64,000 nt of DNA from Ambrosia x helenae (GCA_030844895.1 CM061228.1:32240626-32304625); one strand, 5' to 3'. Positions 31,920-43,768 are shown, counted from the first letter of the stretch. Made by a program: numbers and translations. The notes: a model not told the origin generated them from the sequence alone.

Positions 31920-33130
31920 TTAGGTAGCTGGAGGGTCTTGATCTCGGTTTAGTTTAGGGCATTGGTTACGGAAGTTATTTGGGTCTCCACATTCATAGCA
32001 TTGACCATAGTTGTACCGATTAGGATTAGCAGCCTGAGCAGGGTTGGTGGGTTGGTTGACATTAGGATTTGGGGTCTCGCGACATGTGTTGATTAGATTT
32101 CCATACTTACCACATTTGGTGCACAAGCGACACGCTGAAGCAGTGGGATGATGTCGTTTGCATGTGTTACACAATGGATAGTTTCCTATATAGGGTTTCT
32201 TGTTAGAAGCTTGTGTAGTGAGGTTGACATCAGGATCCCTGGCCTTACGCTTCTGGTTCTCAGTAGTTACTGCAGCTAGAATACTTGCTTTATTGCCCTT
32301 TCGAACTAAGGTCCCGTTCTTTACGTGATTGCCAGTTAAGGTAGCTGCTAAACGCTTGGCCTCTTCAAGGGTAGCAGGGTTCCTTCCCATACCGTGTCCT
32401 GAATCTGCATGGGCAAACCACCGATATACTTCTCGATGGCTACAGGTAGCGGAGTGACCTTATGGGGCAATAACAGACCGAGCTCATGGAAGCGGGTATT
32501 ATAAGCAAGGTTTTCCCCACTATCCTGAGCAAGGGTGTGGAACTCGTCCTCTAATTTCTTGACCTCGTTACGTGGGCAAAACTCAGCTTTTATTATTTCC
32601 TTGACTTGATCCCAGGTCATAGCAAGTGCAACTTCAGCTCCACGGGTGCGCTTTTCCTCATTCCACCAAGTGAGTGCTTGTTTGTGAAGAACACTCATAG
32701 CATAACGGACCTTAAAGTTATCGGGACACTCACTGTTAATGAAGGTATTCTCAATACCCTCGAACCATTGTAGAAGACCCGTAGCTCCTTCATCTCCACT
32801 AAACTTAGGGGGATTACAGGTATTAAAGTGTTTGAGAGTGCAGACTAGGAGACCATTCCCGTTTCCATTCCTGTTCCCATTGTGATTTCCGTTGCCATTT
32901 CCATTTCCATTGCCGTTTCCGTTCATCTGGATGACTTGAGCCAGTAGGTTAGGAACAAGAGTTGCTATTTGTTGCGCCATTTGTTGGGAAATGATCGCAG
33001 CCAGTTGGGCATCAACTCCATTGTTGTTGTTGTTATTGTTGTTGTTGTAGTTGTGGTTAGTGTTGTGGTTGTTGCTACTTTCCTCTTGGTTTCCACCACT
33101 GTTATTGCGAGTGCTGCGACGTGAAGACAT
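31920..33130 (-). pseudogene. gag: Element C gag, one frameshift and altered zinc knuckles
   Basis: From the ATG at 33130 (MSSRRSTRN) the order is: an N-rich stretch, a QQMAQQIATLVPNLLAQV helix, a G/N repeat, then the retrotransposon gag domain (LKHFNTCNPPKFSGDEGATGLLQWFEGIENTF, ALTWWNEEKR). A one-base loss near 32389 shifts the frame; homology with element D resumes at GRNPATLEEAKRLAATLT. The nucleocapsid has CTKCGKYGNLINTC and CYECGDPNNFRNQC, where the zinc-binding His of both CCHC knuckles is Asn. It ends at 31920 with no pol after it. Closest relative in the window is the gag of D. Confidence 0.88.
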
Positions 33131-33669
33131 GATCTGTAAGAGACACAATGAAATGAATGAGGTTATATAAGGAATGTAATCATTTATTCATTTTAAAACG
33201 AATAAACGAAAACGTTGACTTATCAAAGATTCTAGATTCTAGTAACATATGAAGACATGCTTTAGCCTATAAGTGAACACTCATCCCGAGAATTCCCAGG
33301 TAGGCATCCGGGTCCCTCGTCTGATTGGGATATATGCGCAATGCCAACCTAGACAGAAGACTCAGAATACAGGCGTTCACCCTTCCAGATTGCACGTGTT
33401 CGTTATTAAAATCTAGAGCTTCGACGAGATCTCAAGGTGGTTCAGGCTAAACCTGAGGATTTTATCTTATTAGTCTAAGAGTGGGTCCAGTGATGGAGAG
33501 CAACTTCTTGTAGGGGTTAAAGTAGGGATAAGAAGTAGGAGGGAGATAGAGAATAGGAATAAGTAGAGAAGCAAGTAAGAGAAACAAGTACTGGTTAAAT
33601 CCTATGGTTATAGACTAGATTATTTTTCTAATAACCTAATTCTCTATAACCATGGCTCTGATACCAATA
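33131..33669 (-). promoter_or_regulatory. Leader and primer-binding site of element C
   Basis: The tRNA-iMet PBS is at plus 33655-33666 beside the 5' LTR. The block 33250-33410 is strongly conserved with the leader of D (46785-46950), including GAAGACATGCTTTAGCCTAT and CCCTTCCAGATTGCA. It contains complementary GTGAAC/GTTCAC segments whose D counterparts are GTGGAC/GTCCAC. Confidence 0.8.
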
Positions 33670-36097
33670 TGTAACACCCCAACCGATGGCGGAAACATCG
33701 GGATGTCACGTATTGATGATTGTTCAGTAGCTCATGGTGAATAATAAATTTCATTAATTGATTTAAATAAATTACATACAATTGTTCTACAAGAATTCGT
33801 ACATCAAGTTGAATAATCCTATGCACACATCTTCAAGCATTAACTCAAATCTTCAAGCAAGTAGAACCTGAAACATATTAAGTTTGAAAATATTTTGGGT
33901 CAACAAAAGTTGGTGAGAATACATAGGTTTTTGAATATAATTGATAACCATAGTTTGTACAACATTCACAGTTGTATAATGATAGAGCATGAGTCCGACA
34001 TGTAACAATGCGTCTTTGTACAATCAAACCTTGTGTCGACTGATGACTAACTCACAAGTTAGTTAAATGTTGTTACCGTTATCGATCATCCCTGAATTTA
34101 TGCAGGGGGATGGGTTTGTCAGACCTATAGCGATATAATCTAAACAGGCGGCTTGATCATTGTTAATGATTGTACTGTGTCTTTTTGTTACAGTCAAATG
34201 ATAGAATGATGTTGTAATTGAATCACAAGTAAATATGAGTAAATGATAGTATAAAATGTTTAAACATGTTTCACCCCAAAAATAGTGAAAATAGAGAAAA
34301 GGGGCTATGTAAACTCACCTCAACAAAATGTTATGTCTCGTGAAAATAGAATAGGTGTTGCCCAAATATGCCAAGTATTACCCTATAAATAAGGTAATAA
34401 ATATGTCTAAGTCTATCTAGTCTACAAATATATTCTAGAGCTTCGAATTGGGGATAGGTACTCGTTTGATTAATAATTAAAATATTTGAAAATTGAGAGA
34501 AATTTGATAAATAAATAAACAAAAGTCGTTTTATAAAATTTGAATCAAAGATGGTTACAATAATGAGTTTAAAGTATAAAAATAATTTTTATAAAATTAT
34601 TTTCTTAAAAATAGAATATTTAATCTATTTATTACAAATTGCCAAAGTTTAACTTTAATATTTAAAAGTACTAAAATCAAAGAATTATTAGATTAAAAAA
34701 TTATATTTCTGTTCCAAATAATCAGAAATAATTTATATAAAATTTTGGTGCAAAAATATTGAAAAATGAATTTATTATGATTTATTGATGATTAAAACTA
34801 TCAAAAATTGATTAAAAAATATTAAATAAATGATTTTTCAGAAATAAAAATCATTTCAGAAAAGTTTATTGTTTTAAAAACTCAGAATAATTTTTGTGAA
34901 AATTTATAAAATTGTTTTGATATTTTTATAGAATTTTATAAATAAAATAGAATAAACTTGAATTATTTATTATATATATTAAATAAATAAACTTTTGAAA
35001 ACTAAAAATTGTATGTTAAACTTTTTCATTAGATTAACATAATATAATTTTTGTAGAATTTATAAAACATTTTTAGTATTTTAAAACTATTTTTAAAAGA
35101 TAATTAGATTAAATATAAGGATAAAGGGTTAAAAAAAATAATCGTGGCTGCCAGGAATCGAACCCGGGCCTCTGGCCGGTTCGTGTTTTAAGTCACAAGT
35201 CCAGACCAGTTGGTCTGGACCCTGAGAACATTATTATTCCATTTCAAATAATTATAAGGACTAGTTACGCTTGGATTAGAATTGTTATATATAAAAAAAA
35301 TGTGTGTGCCTGGTATTGAACCCAGGACGCAGACCGGCTTAAACTTTAAATATAGAGGATATCACCAACTGGTCTACTGATCAGTTGGTGGTGGGTTTCA
35401 ATTTGTTTTAAATATAAGCAATCGCAGTTTCAATCATCTTCCCTAATTCAAGACATCGAACCCTAGCTTTTCTAATTAATCAAATCACGAATCAATAACC
35501 CTTGTATTTATAGGGTTATTGATCGTGTGAATACGAGAATTGAAAACATGTAAAAAAATGCGACTTACAGAACAGAATCGAAGCAGAATAATGAGTCAAC
35601 CAAAAAGTCTAAACGTGATGATTTGCAGATTATGAAGCGTTTTTAGAAGAAATTGGGAGTGAGGATTTTGTTTTCGGCATTTTTAGAGTGTTTAGGATGT
35701 ATCAATTTATAGTGCCGTGGCTTTTATGAAGGTGTTTGATTCTTGATTAATGTTCGGTCAAAGCCATGTAATTAGGCTCTATAATCACGCAATTGACGAA
35801 CTAGTTATGCGTTTTCATGGACGCAATTGAGTGTTTTCGCATAAAAACGGATCAATTTACCATACATAAATCAATCAAATGATAAAAAAAAATCAATGAC
35901 TTGGTGTTCTTGGTGGAGTCTTCGAACAACAGGGAAAACAAGGGGAAGGGTGGTTTGGGCCGGGTTTGGTTTTCAGGGGATTGGGCTTGTCTGGGTGGGC
36001 CACTGTTGGGTTGGGTTAAGACTATTATGACTAAATCAACTAATTAGTTTTATTGTTTCCTCATTATTGTTATTATGTATTATTATTATTATATACC

Positions 36098-36141
<44 letters not shown>

Positions 36142-36221
36142 TTGGGTGGTAGAAAAATAAAAACTTAGGCATATAAATTTAATGATAAAATAAGAATTTG
36201 GAAAAATTTAGAAATGTTACA
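33670..36221 (-). repeat. 5' LTR of element C (2552 bp)
   Basis: Begins TGTAACACCCC next to the PBS and ends GAAATGTTACA. It carries the two tRNA-like modules, a promoter-proximal hairpin at 35491-35523 (arms ATCAATAACCCT and AGGGTTATTGAT) enclosing a minus-strand TATA-like TATAAATA, and a long (TA)n near 36100-36140. Confidence 0.92.
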
Positions 36222-36518
36222 GTAATTCTGTCGACAGGAATCAAATGTTGTTTTTATTATACTTACGGGAAGGTAAGTAGGTAGCTTAGTGCGTCGAGTC
36301 GAAAGGTAAACGGATAATTTTGTTTAGAAGATTATTCCCAAATAACCATATTTGTAAACTATACTAAGCTTTCTTGAATGGTCTTAAGAATATATCTGTA
36401 GTGGTTCACTCAAATGGGTTTTATGAAAAATAAAACATAAAACTATGAACTCACCAACTTTATGTTGACGTCTTTAAGTATGTCTTTCAGGTTTAGATTT
36501 TGGCAATGACATGGTTGG
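36222..36518 (+). repeat. 3' LTR of element A, segment 2 (between elements C and D)
   Basis: This 297-bp stretch is neither C nor D. It contains GAACTCACCAACTTTATGTTG, also found near the end of plus-oriented LTR F (near 53725), so it is LTR R/U5-type sequence. It ends in GTTGG, the target duplication of D. Confidence 0.72.
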
Positions 36519-37865
36519 TGTAACACACCAACCGATGGCAGAATCATCGAGGTGTCACGTAGTGACGATTGTTCAAAAGCACATGGTACTAAAATGTAAA
36601 TATATTATTGAATAATTTAAATTGTCTTACATAGATGAAATGGAAAACAAATACAAAAGTTTGAACGAAACATGAAATTTGAAACAACTTATTAAAAGCA
36701 AGGATTAAAATCCAATGCAATGGAACTAAGATCAAACTGCACTTGAAATATGTACAAAATAGGTTTTGTCAACATAAGAAATGTTGGTGAGCATTCTTAG
36801 TGTCACACCCTCAAATTTGCACGTGCGGAGTTTTACCGCGAGGCACATGACAAACCAGGATCCAAGTCAACGGTCACAAGAAACAACTCTATATGAAGAT
36901 ACATGACATTTAAAAAGACACAGTTTTCATAAACTTAAAATCAGTAGCGGAAGCATTAGACGAGTTACAAACCATAGACCCAAATGTACCAAGTGTTTAT
37001 TACAAAACATGAACTAAACCTAGACGCCAATGCAGACCCGTGCGCCTAGTTCCATTTGTTGCTACCTTAGCGACCTGAGAAAAACATGCCAAAAAGACGT
37101 CAACATATAATGCTGGTGAGTTCACAGGTTTGTTCAATATGTTACCAAAATGTTACCAAATCGTTACCATGTCCATACTATACCAATGTTACCAAGTACG
37201 CTAGCTAGGCGTATATTTTATTACTACTACGATTGGAAACCATTACTAGACACGTTTAGCAATGTTTAGCATATGTTTAAGCAGCCCGAATATTCAGCAT
37301 GATACCAATGTTCCTGTTCGAGACAACATGCACCCGCCCGGCCCTCCAAGCCGACGAGTGGGGCAGGTCACGCCCAATAGATCTATCCACATTTCCCCCG
37401 TTGTGCATCCCCGCACATTCATGGTTTCCCCCCGGGACTTCCAAAGATCGTATAGCAATACAAAGTTAAAAACCATAGTATGACATATGTTACCAAAATA
37501 GTTTAGCGCATGTTTTCTCCCCCAAAAGTTAAAGCAGTAAAAGTGGGGCCGTGAACTCACCTTAGATAGCGTTCTTCGGTTACAAGTAAAAATGCTAAGC
37601 CCTTGATAATCCCTCTACCGGAGATCTATCAAAATGTTCACATAAGTGTTCCGACTAATAACCATAAGGTTATCTAGTCCCCGATTGTCCAGATCGTAAC
37701 CAAGTATGTTTTAAAACGTGTTTAAATGTTTAACCGACACACTAGACCGACCCGACATCCCGTTGGTGACTCATTACCCTAACTAATCAAGTACACATAG
37801 ATTACACACAAGGTTCAAGCATAAAACACTTAGTTTGTATCAAAAATCTCATTTCTGCATCAGAA

Positions 37866-38048
37866 CGGTCGAACCAGTCAGATAAAATCTCCTTCGCCCA
37901 TTTTAAATCTCCTTCGCCCGTTTTTAAGTTCTCCTTTGCCCGTTTTTCCACGTTCGACCGTTTGATCAGGTTCGCCCAACATTTTCCAGGTTCGACCCTG
38001 GATTTTCTCCTTCGCCCACCCGATTGGTCGAAGGAGTCCAGGTTCGCC
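37866..38048. repeat. Iterated TTCGCCC / GGTCGAA cluster, transcribed side of LTR E
   Basis: About ten copies of CCTTCGCCC, GGTTCGACC and the complement GGTCGAAGG within 183 bp, located 780-965 bp downstream of the TATA box at 38831 in the direction of transcription. Confidence 0.82.
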
Positions 38049-38843
38049 CCTGTTGTACAAATTTTCCTAAAAACGCTTCAAACTCATTCGAAACACCTCG
38101 AAACATCATCAAACACAGCAGTCAAGTATGAATAACTTATCCCTACAAAACCCCACCAATTTCCCCCAATAATACGTCCATTTCAGCCCTTTCCCAAAAT
38201 GGTAAGAATTATGGAAACGTCACAATCATGCATGGATTCTTTACCCAATTTGGAAACTTTTGAAATCGATCCATATTCAACTTAAAATGCTCAGTTTGTC
38301 GAGTGTTCGATTTTCCTTATTAGTTCTATTGATCATAAATATCATGCATCAAGTCTAGATTCGTTTAAAACCCCAAAATACCCACAACATCACCATCTAT
38401 CCAATTCTAACCCTAAACAACAATAATCTAGCATCAATAACAATCCTATATCATGTTTCTATCATAGATACAGCAGCAAATCATTGAACAACACATAACA
38501 CCACATAATTCACAATTTACATATGTTTATCATCATGAAGACCTATGTTTAAATGATAAGGTTTTGATTTAGAAAGATGTTTAAAAGGTTTTTAATCATG
38601 AAAACACCCTTAGATCAGATCCAGACAATTAGGGTTAGATGAAAACGAATTAAAATGCTTTAAAAAGGATTTAGGATCAAGAACACACCTTGGATTCTTG
38701 TTTAGATGTTGTAGATAGGTTAGATTATGAAAAAGAAGAGCAAAAACTCCTTCCTTAGTGATTAAAATCGTTTGAGAGTGTTTTGAGACGGTTAGGGTTC
38801 GTGAAATGATGAAAAATGACAAAGTTTGGTATTTATACTGATC

Positions 38844-39016
38844 CTCCTTCGCCCCCTGTAAGTGGTCGAAGGTAGCCTCCTTCGACCCTTCCACAGGGTC
38901 GAATGAGCCCTATCCTGGTCGAAGCGAATTCTTTCAATTCCACATCCCAGGTTCGCCTATTTACAAAGGGTCGAACCAAAACAAAATTCCTCCTTCGACC
39001 ACTCGAAGTGGTCGAA
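38844..39016. repeat. Iterated TTCGACC / GGTCGAA cluster, promoter side of LTR E (partial copy 41338-41510)
   Basis: About nine copies in both orientations immediately upstream of the minus-strand TATA box, the same position as the AGGCGATTA cluster in element B. Confidence 0.82.
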
Positions 39017-40318
39017 CCAGAACCCATGTTTATCCGGTTTTCCAGTTTGTCGTGTTTAACGCATTCTAACATTCCTTAACATATGAGCATGCAACCTTAG
39101 TTTATGTTTAACACATTTAAGCACGGATAATCATTTACATATCATTTAAACACATCTATGTATATAATCCACCACAGGACCCATAATCTACACATATACT
39201 TAATTAGTTCATGTAATGTCACCAACAACGGGACCCGGTACTAGTGTATTCCCAAAATGACTCCCAATGATCCTCCAGATCATTGAACCCTGGACAATCC
39301 TAACTTGACCTGACTCAACTAACCCAGTTAAGTTCGTTTATAAACGTTTCCCGCTAAGGTAGACTTAGATGTTACTAAAGTGTTTAAGCCAAATATGCCG
39401 GGTGTCACACTTAGTTTTAATACATATAGTAAGTTGATAAAGGTATGCAATTCAAGTGCAAAGCTACAGTGCAATTATGTAAACTATGTATCATACAAAT
39501 GAGCGAAATCAATCCTGTGACTGTATAATGTACTAAATGAACGGCGGTGTACTTATCCAATAAATGGATAAAAACTTAACAATGACCACGGATTCTCCGA
39601 TGAAAAAGGGGGAGAATCAACCTAGGCGGGTTGTCAATCCAATAGCGCTATCCAATGTTAAGGCCGGCTTGTACAATGTTAATGATTTCACTAAGTACAA
39701 ATGTATTCTACATGTAATGTCTAAGCATAAAGCACTTTTGTAAGCAAATGCACATAGTACTAGAATTGTATTGTAAAAATGTGAATTTGTATTTGTAATT
39801 TGTATAAGTGTACATGTAACACCCCAAAAATGAATAAAAGTAAAAAGGGGATAGGAAATACTCACAGTTCGCGTATTAACTTGAAACTCTACGGAACAAC
39901 GTGATTTGAATTAGGATTATCCCAAAGGATTAACCTAAAGAATTAGATAATTTGTAAGGGAATGAATCTAGGATACAAGTAGTTCTAGGGTTCCTAATTT
40001 GGGGATATGTAATTGTTTAATTATTAATTAGGTAAGTTGTTAATAAATGAGAGAAATTCGGTATATAATTAAATAAAAGACTATTGTAGGTTTTTGATTT
40101 AGGATGATCATATTATAGGATTTTAAGTATGAAAATAATAAACTTTATAATATATAATAAATAAATAAGTTTTTGAAAACTAAAATTTGGATAATAAACT
40201 TTATCCTCAGAATAACTAAAAATAAATTTTATAGAATTTATAAACCATGTTTAGTATTTAAAATCTATTTTTAAAAATAATATTGAATATATAAGTATAA
40301 AAGAATTTAAAAAAAATT

Positions 40319-40405
40319 ATTGCATGTGCCAGGACTCGAACCCGAGTCTCTGGCCGGTTCAATGCTTTTAAAATCACAAGCCAGACCAGCTGATCTGACC
40401 CTGAG
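40319..40405 (-). other. tRNA-like module 1 in LTR D (copies 42812-42900 and 48820-48906)
   Basis: Minus-strand B box GGTTCGAGTCC (plus 40332-40342, 42824-42834; GGTTCGATTCC at 48832-48842), preceded by a D-arm-like CAGCTGGTCTGGC and followed by a T run. Homologous in position to module 1 of LTR C, with diverged sequence. Confidence 0.58.
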
Positions 40406-40556
40406 AACGAGTAAATCTGGATTGAAATTAATTATATAGGTTATCTGTTTCATGTTTATAATTGGTTTGAGAAAAGAAAAAAAGAACACGCGTATGGGAC
40501 TCGAACCCTGGCCTACGGCGGTTCATGTTTTAAACAACAAACAAATACCAACTGAT

Positions 40557-40653
40557 GCGTCCCTACAAAACCCTACCTGTCCTGGTCGAAGGGAATTCTT
40601 TCAATTGGTGGGGTTTTGTATGAATAACTTATCCCTACAAAACCCCACCAATT
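40557..40653. other. Duplication junction with filler DNA and hairpin
   Basis: The sequence leaves the first copy after CCAACTGAT (40556). It then contains about 60 bp of filler before the second copy starts. A piece (CCTGTCCTGGTCGAAGGG) matches 41400-41420. AATTGGTGGGGTTTTGTA (40603-40620) is the exact inverted complement of 40636-40653, giving an 18-bp stem with a 15-nt loop. Confidence 0.85.
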
Positions 40654-42977
40654 TCCCCCAATAATACGTCCATTTCAGCCCTTTCCCAAAATGGTAAGAA
40701 TTATGGAAACGTCACAATCATGCATGGATTCTTTACCCAATTTGAAAACTTTTGAAATCGATCCATATTCAACTTAAAATGCTCAGTTTGTCGAGTGTTC
40801 GATTTTCCTTATTAGTTCTATTGATCATAAATATCATGCATCAAGTCTAGATTCGTTAAAACCCCAAAATACCCACAACATCACCATCTATCCAATTCTA
40901 ACCCTAAACAACAATAATCTAGCATCAATAACAATCCTATATCATGTTTCTATCATAGATACAGCAGCAAATCATTGAACAACACATAACACCACATAAT
41001 ACACAATTTACATATGTTTATCATCATGAAGACCTATGTTTAAATGATAAGGTTTTGATTTAGAAAGATGTTTAAAAGGTTTTTAATCATGAAAACACCC
41101 TTAGAACAGATCCGGACAATTAGGGTTAGATGAAAACGAATTAAAATGCTTTAAAAAGGATTTAGGATCAAGAACACACCTTGGATTCTTGTTTAGATGT
41201 TGTAGATAGGTTAGATTATGAAAAAGAAGAGCAAAAAACTCCTTCCTTAGTGATTAAAATCGTTTGAGAGTGTTTTGAGACGGTTAGGGTTTGTGAAATG
41301 ATGAAAAATGACAAAGTTTGGTATTCATACTGATCCTCCTTCGCCCCATGTAAGTGGTCGAAGGTAGCCTCCTTCGACCCTTCCACAGGGTCGAATGAGC
41401 CCTGTCCTGGTCGAAGGGAATTCTTTCAATTCCACATCCCAGGTTCGCCCATTTACAAAGGGTAGAACCAAAACAAAATTCCTCATTCGACCACTCGAAG
41501 TGGTCGAACCAGAACCCATGTTTATCCAGTTTTCCAGTTTGTCGTGTTTAACGCATTCTAACATACCTTAACATATGAGCATGCAACCTTAGTTTATGTT
41601 TAACACATTTAAGCACGGATAATCATTTACATATCATTTAAACACATCTATGTATATAATCCACCACAGGACCCATAATCTACACATATACTTAATTAGT
41701 TCATGTAATGTCACCAACAACGGGACCCGGTACTAGTGTATTCCCAAAATGACTCCCAATGATCCTCCAGATCATTGAACCCTGGACAATCCTAACTTGA
41801 CCTGACTCAACTAACCCAGTTAAGTTCGTTTATAAACGTTTCCCGCTAAGGTAGACTTAGATGTTACTAAAGTGTTTAAGCCAAATATGTCGGGTGTCAC
41901 ACTTAGTTTTAATTCATATAGTAAGTTGATAAAGGTATACAATTCAAGTGCAAAGCTACAGTGCAATTATGTAAACTATGTATCATACAAATGAGCGAAA
42001 TCAATCCTGTGACTGTATAATGTACTAAATGAACGGCGGTGTACTTATCCAATAAATGGATAAAAACTTAACAATGACCACGGATTCTCCGATGAAAAAG
42101 GGGGAGAATCAACCTAGGCGGGTTGTCAATCCAATAGCGCTATCCAATGTTAAGGTCGGCTTGTACAATGTTAATGATTTCACTAAGTACAAATGTATTC
42201 TACATGTAATGTCTAAGCATAAAGCACTTTTGTAAGCAAATGCACATAGTACTAGAATTGTATTGTAAAAATGTGAATTTGTATTTGTAATTTGTATAAG
42301 TGTACATGTAACACCCCAAAAATGAATAAAAGTAAAAAGGGGATAGGAAATACTCACAGTTCGCGTAATAACTTGAAACTCTACCGAACAACGTGATTTG
42401 AATTAGGATTATCCCAAAGGATTAACCTAAAGAATTAGATAATTTGTAAGGGAATGAATCTAGGATACAAGTAGTTCTAGGGTTCCTAATTTGGGGATAT
42501 GTAATTGTTTAATTATTAATTAGGTAAGTTGTTAATAAATGAGAGAAATTCGGTATATAATTAAATAAAAGACTATTGTAGGTTTTTGATTTAGGATGAT
42601 CATATTATAGGATTTTAAGTATGAAAATAATAAACTTTATAATATATAATAAATAAATAAGTTTTTGAAAACTAAAAATTGGATAATAAACTTTATCCTC
42701 AGAATAACTTAAAATAAATTTTATAGAATTTATAAACCATGTTTAGTATTTAAAATCTATTTTTAAAAATAATATTGAATATATAAGTATAAAAGAATTT
42801 TAAAAAAATTATTGCATGTGCCAGGACTCGAACCCGAGTCTCTGGCCGGTTCAATGCTTTTAAAATCACAAGCCAGACCAGCTGGTCTGACCCTGAGAAC
42901 GAGTAAATCTGGATTGAAATTAATTATATAGGTTATCTGTTTCATGTTTATAATTGGTTTGAAAAAAGAAAAAAAGA

Positions 42978-43074
42978 ACACGCGTATGGGACTCGAACCC
43001 TAGCCTACGGCCGGTTCATGTTTTAAACAACAAACAAATACCAACTGATCTACTCATCAGTTGGTTAAAATTTC
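42978..43074 (-). other. tRNA-like module 2 in LTR D (copies from 40484, truncated, and 48986-49074)
   Basis: The minus strand has GTAGATCAGTTGGT, close to an A box, about 50 nt before the exact B box GGTTCGAGTCC (plus 42989-42999; also 40497-40507), then a C/T run. In the 5' LTR the B box is mutated (48997-49007). The copy at 40484 is cut by the duplication junction. Confidence 0.58.
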
Positions 43075-43166
43075 ACACGTTTAAACTTAAACAATCATCT
43101 GCACGTATGTTTATCCCCTATCGTATGAACATTAACCCTAACTATCAAATCTTTACAATTCGTAAT

Positions 43167-43195
43167 CAATAGCCCCTGAAACCTTGGGGCTATTG
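43167..43195. other. LTR D stem-loop (copy 49176-49204)
   Basis: CAATAGCCCC pairs perfectly with GGGGCTATTG across a 9-nt loop. The same LTR position in C (35491-35523) has a stem built from CAATAACCCT, with different bases but the same pairing. Confidence 0.6.
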
Positions 43196-43675
43196 TTTGT
43201 GACAGGCCGAACAATAAAACCAAACAAAAAGATTGCGACTTACAATGCGTTAAAGATGCGAATGATCGGGTCAAAAGCAAAGTCAACAGAGACAAAAATC
43301 GTGGCTTTGGAAGAGTTATAGGTAAATTGGTGTATTGGGGTTTGTTTATCGGTACAATGAGCTTCTAGGGAAGGCCTCAATTTATACTATTGCGTACGAA
43401 TTCGACGAAAAGGAATGTTTTGACCGGGCTTTAATGTTTACGCGTGATTGATCTATATTGGGTATGTTTTGATTAAGTTTTTGCGTGTATAATACGCGTG
43501 AGGCTTTGTCAATTTCATTATCACGAATTAATTAGGCGTTTGTTACCATATGTGGTTCAATCAAAAGTCAAACATGAAGGGTGTTTGGTTTGGGTCTCTG
43601 CAGCGAACCAGAAGGAGCATAGATATCCTACTCATGTGTGTTTAAGGCTTATTGCGTCTAGGTTCTATCACAAAC

Positions 43676-43768
43676 CCATCTGTGGTCCAGTGGTTGCGCT
43701 GCTGTTTGTTGATTCCTCACCCGGATCAGACTCGGGTTCGAGTCTGGTCGCAAACATATTTTTTTAAA
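43676..43768 (+). other. tRNA-like module 3 in LTR D, opposite strand (copy 49684-49775)
   Basis: The plus strand has an exact Pol III A box TGGTCCAGTGG (43683-43693), a near-perfect B box GGTTCGAGTCT (43735-43745) at the normal spacing, and a TTTTTTT terminator just after. AGACTC/GAGTCT pair around the B box. The acceptor stem is weak. A short SINE or tRNA pseudogene captured by the LTR is the likeliest reading. In the 5' LTR the A box has one extra C. LTR C lacks this module. Confidence 0.55.

Larger units (their letters stand above)
13462..36221 (-). mobile_element. Element C: gag-only Ty3/Gypsy retrotransposon, split by element B
   Basis: LTRs lie at 13462-14722 plus 29995-31096 (3' LTR) and 33670-36221 (5' LTR). 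Between them are a polypurine tract, a repeat-rich non-coding segment, a gag gene and a primer-binding site. No protease, RT, RNase H or integrase is present, so it resembles the non-autonomous gag-only group called TR-GAG. The left LTR has lost its outer ~40 bp (TGTAACACCCC...) and with it the left target duplication. The right flank starts GTAAT. The host sequence is LTR A. Confidence 0.87.
36801..39409 (-). repeat. Solo LTR E (2609 bp), relative of the element B LTR
   Basis: Runs from TGTCACACCC to GGTGTCACA and is flanked by CTTAG on both sides (36796-36800, 39410-39414). The empty site is seen in the other D LTR near 47535. No PBS or polypurine tract adjoins it, so it is a product of LTR-LTR recombination. 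The minus-strand TATA is at 38831-38838. Iterated TTCGACC/GGTCGAA motifs occupy 37866-38048 and 38844-39016. Confidence 0.93.
38127..43050. repeat. 2.49-kb tandem duplication spanning LTR E and LTR D sequence
   Basis: 38127-40556 is repeated at 40619-43048 with a constant offset of 2492 bp; for example the LTR E ends are at 39409 and 41901. The unit spans the 3' portion of solo LTR E and about 1.1 kb of LTR D. The copies differ at scattered bases only, so the event is fairly recent and younger than the insertion of E. Confidence 0.92.

Noticed and set aside
37262..37560. Short frames in LTR E (both strands)
   Set aside because: Homologous to the by-product frames of LTR B, not conserved as protein and without domains.
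43676..43768. Canonical tRNA on the plus strand
   Set aside because: Exact A box, near-exact B box and a terminator are present, but there is no seven-pair acceptor stem.
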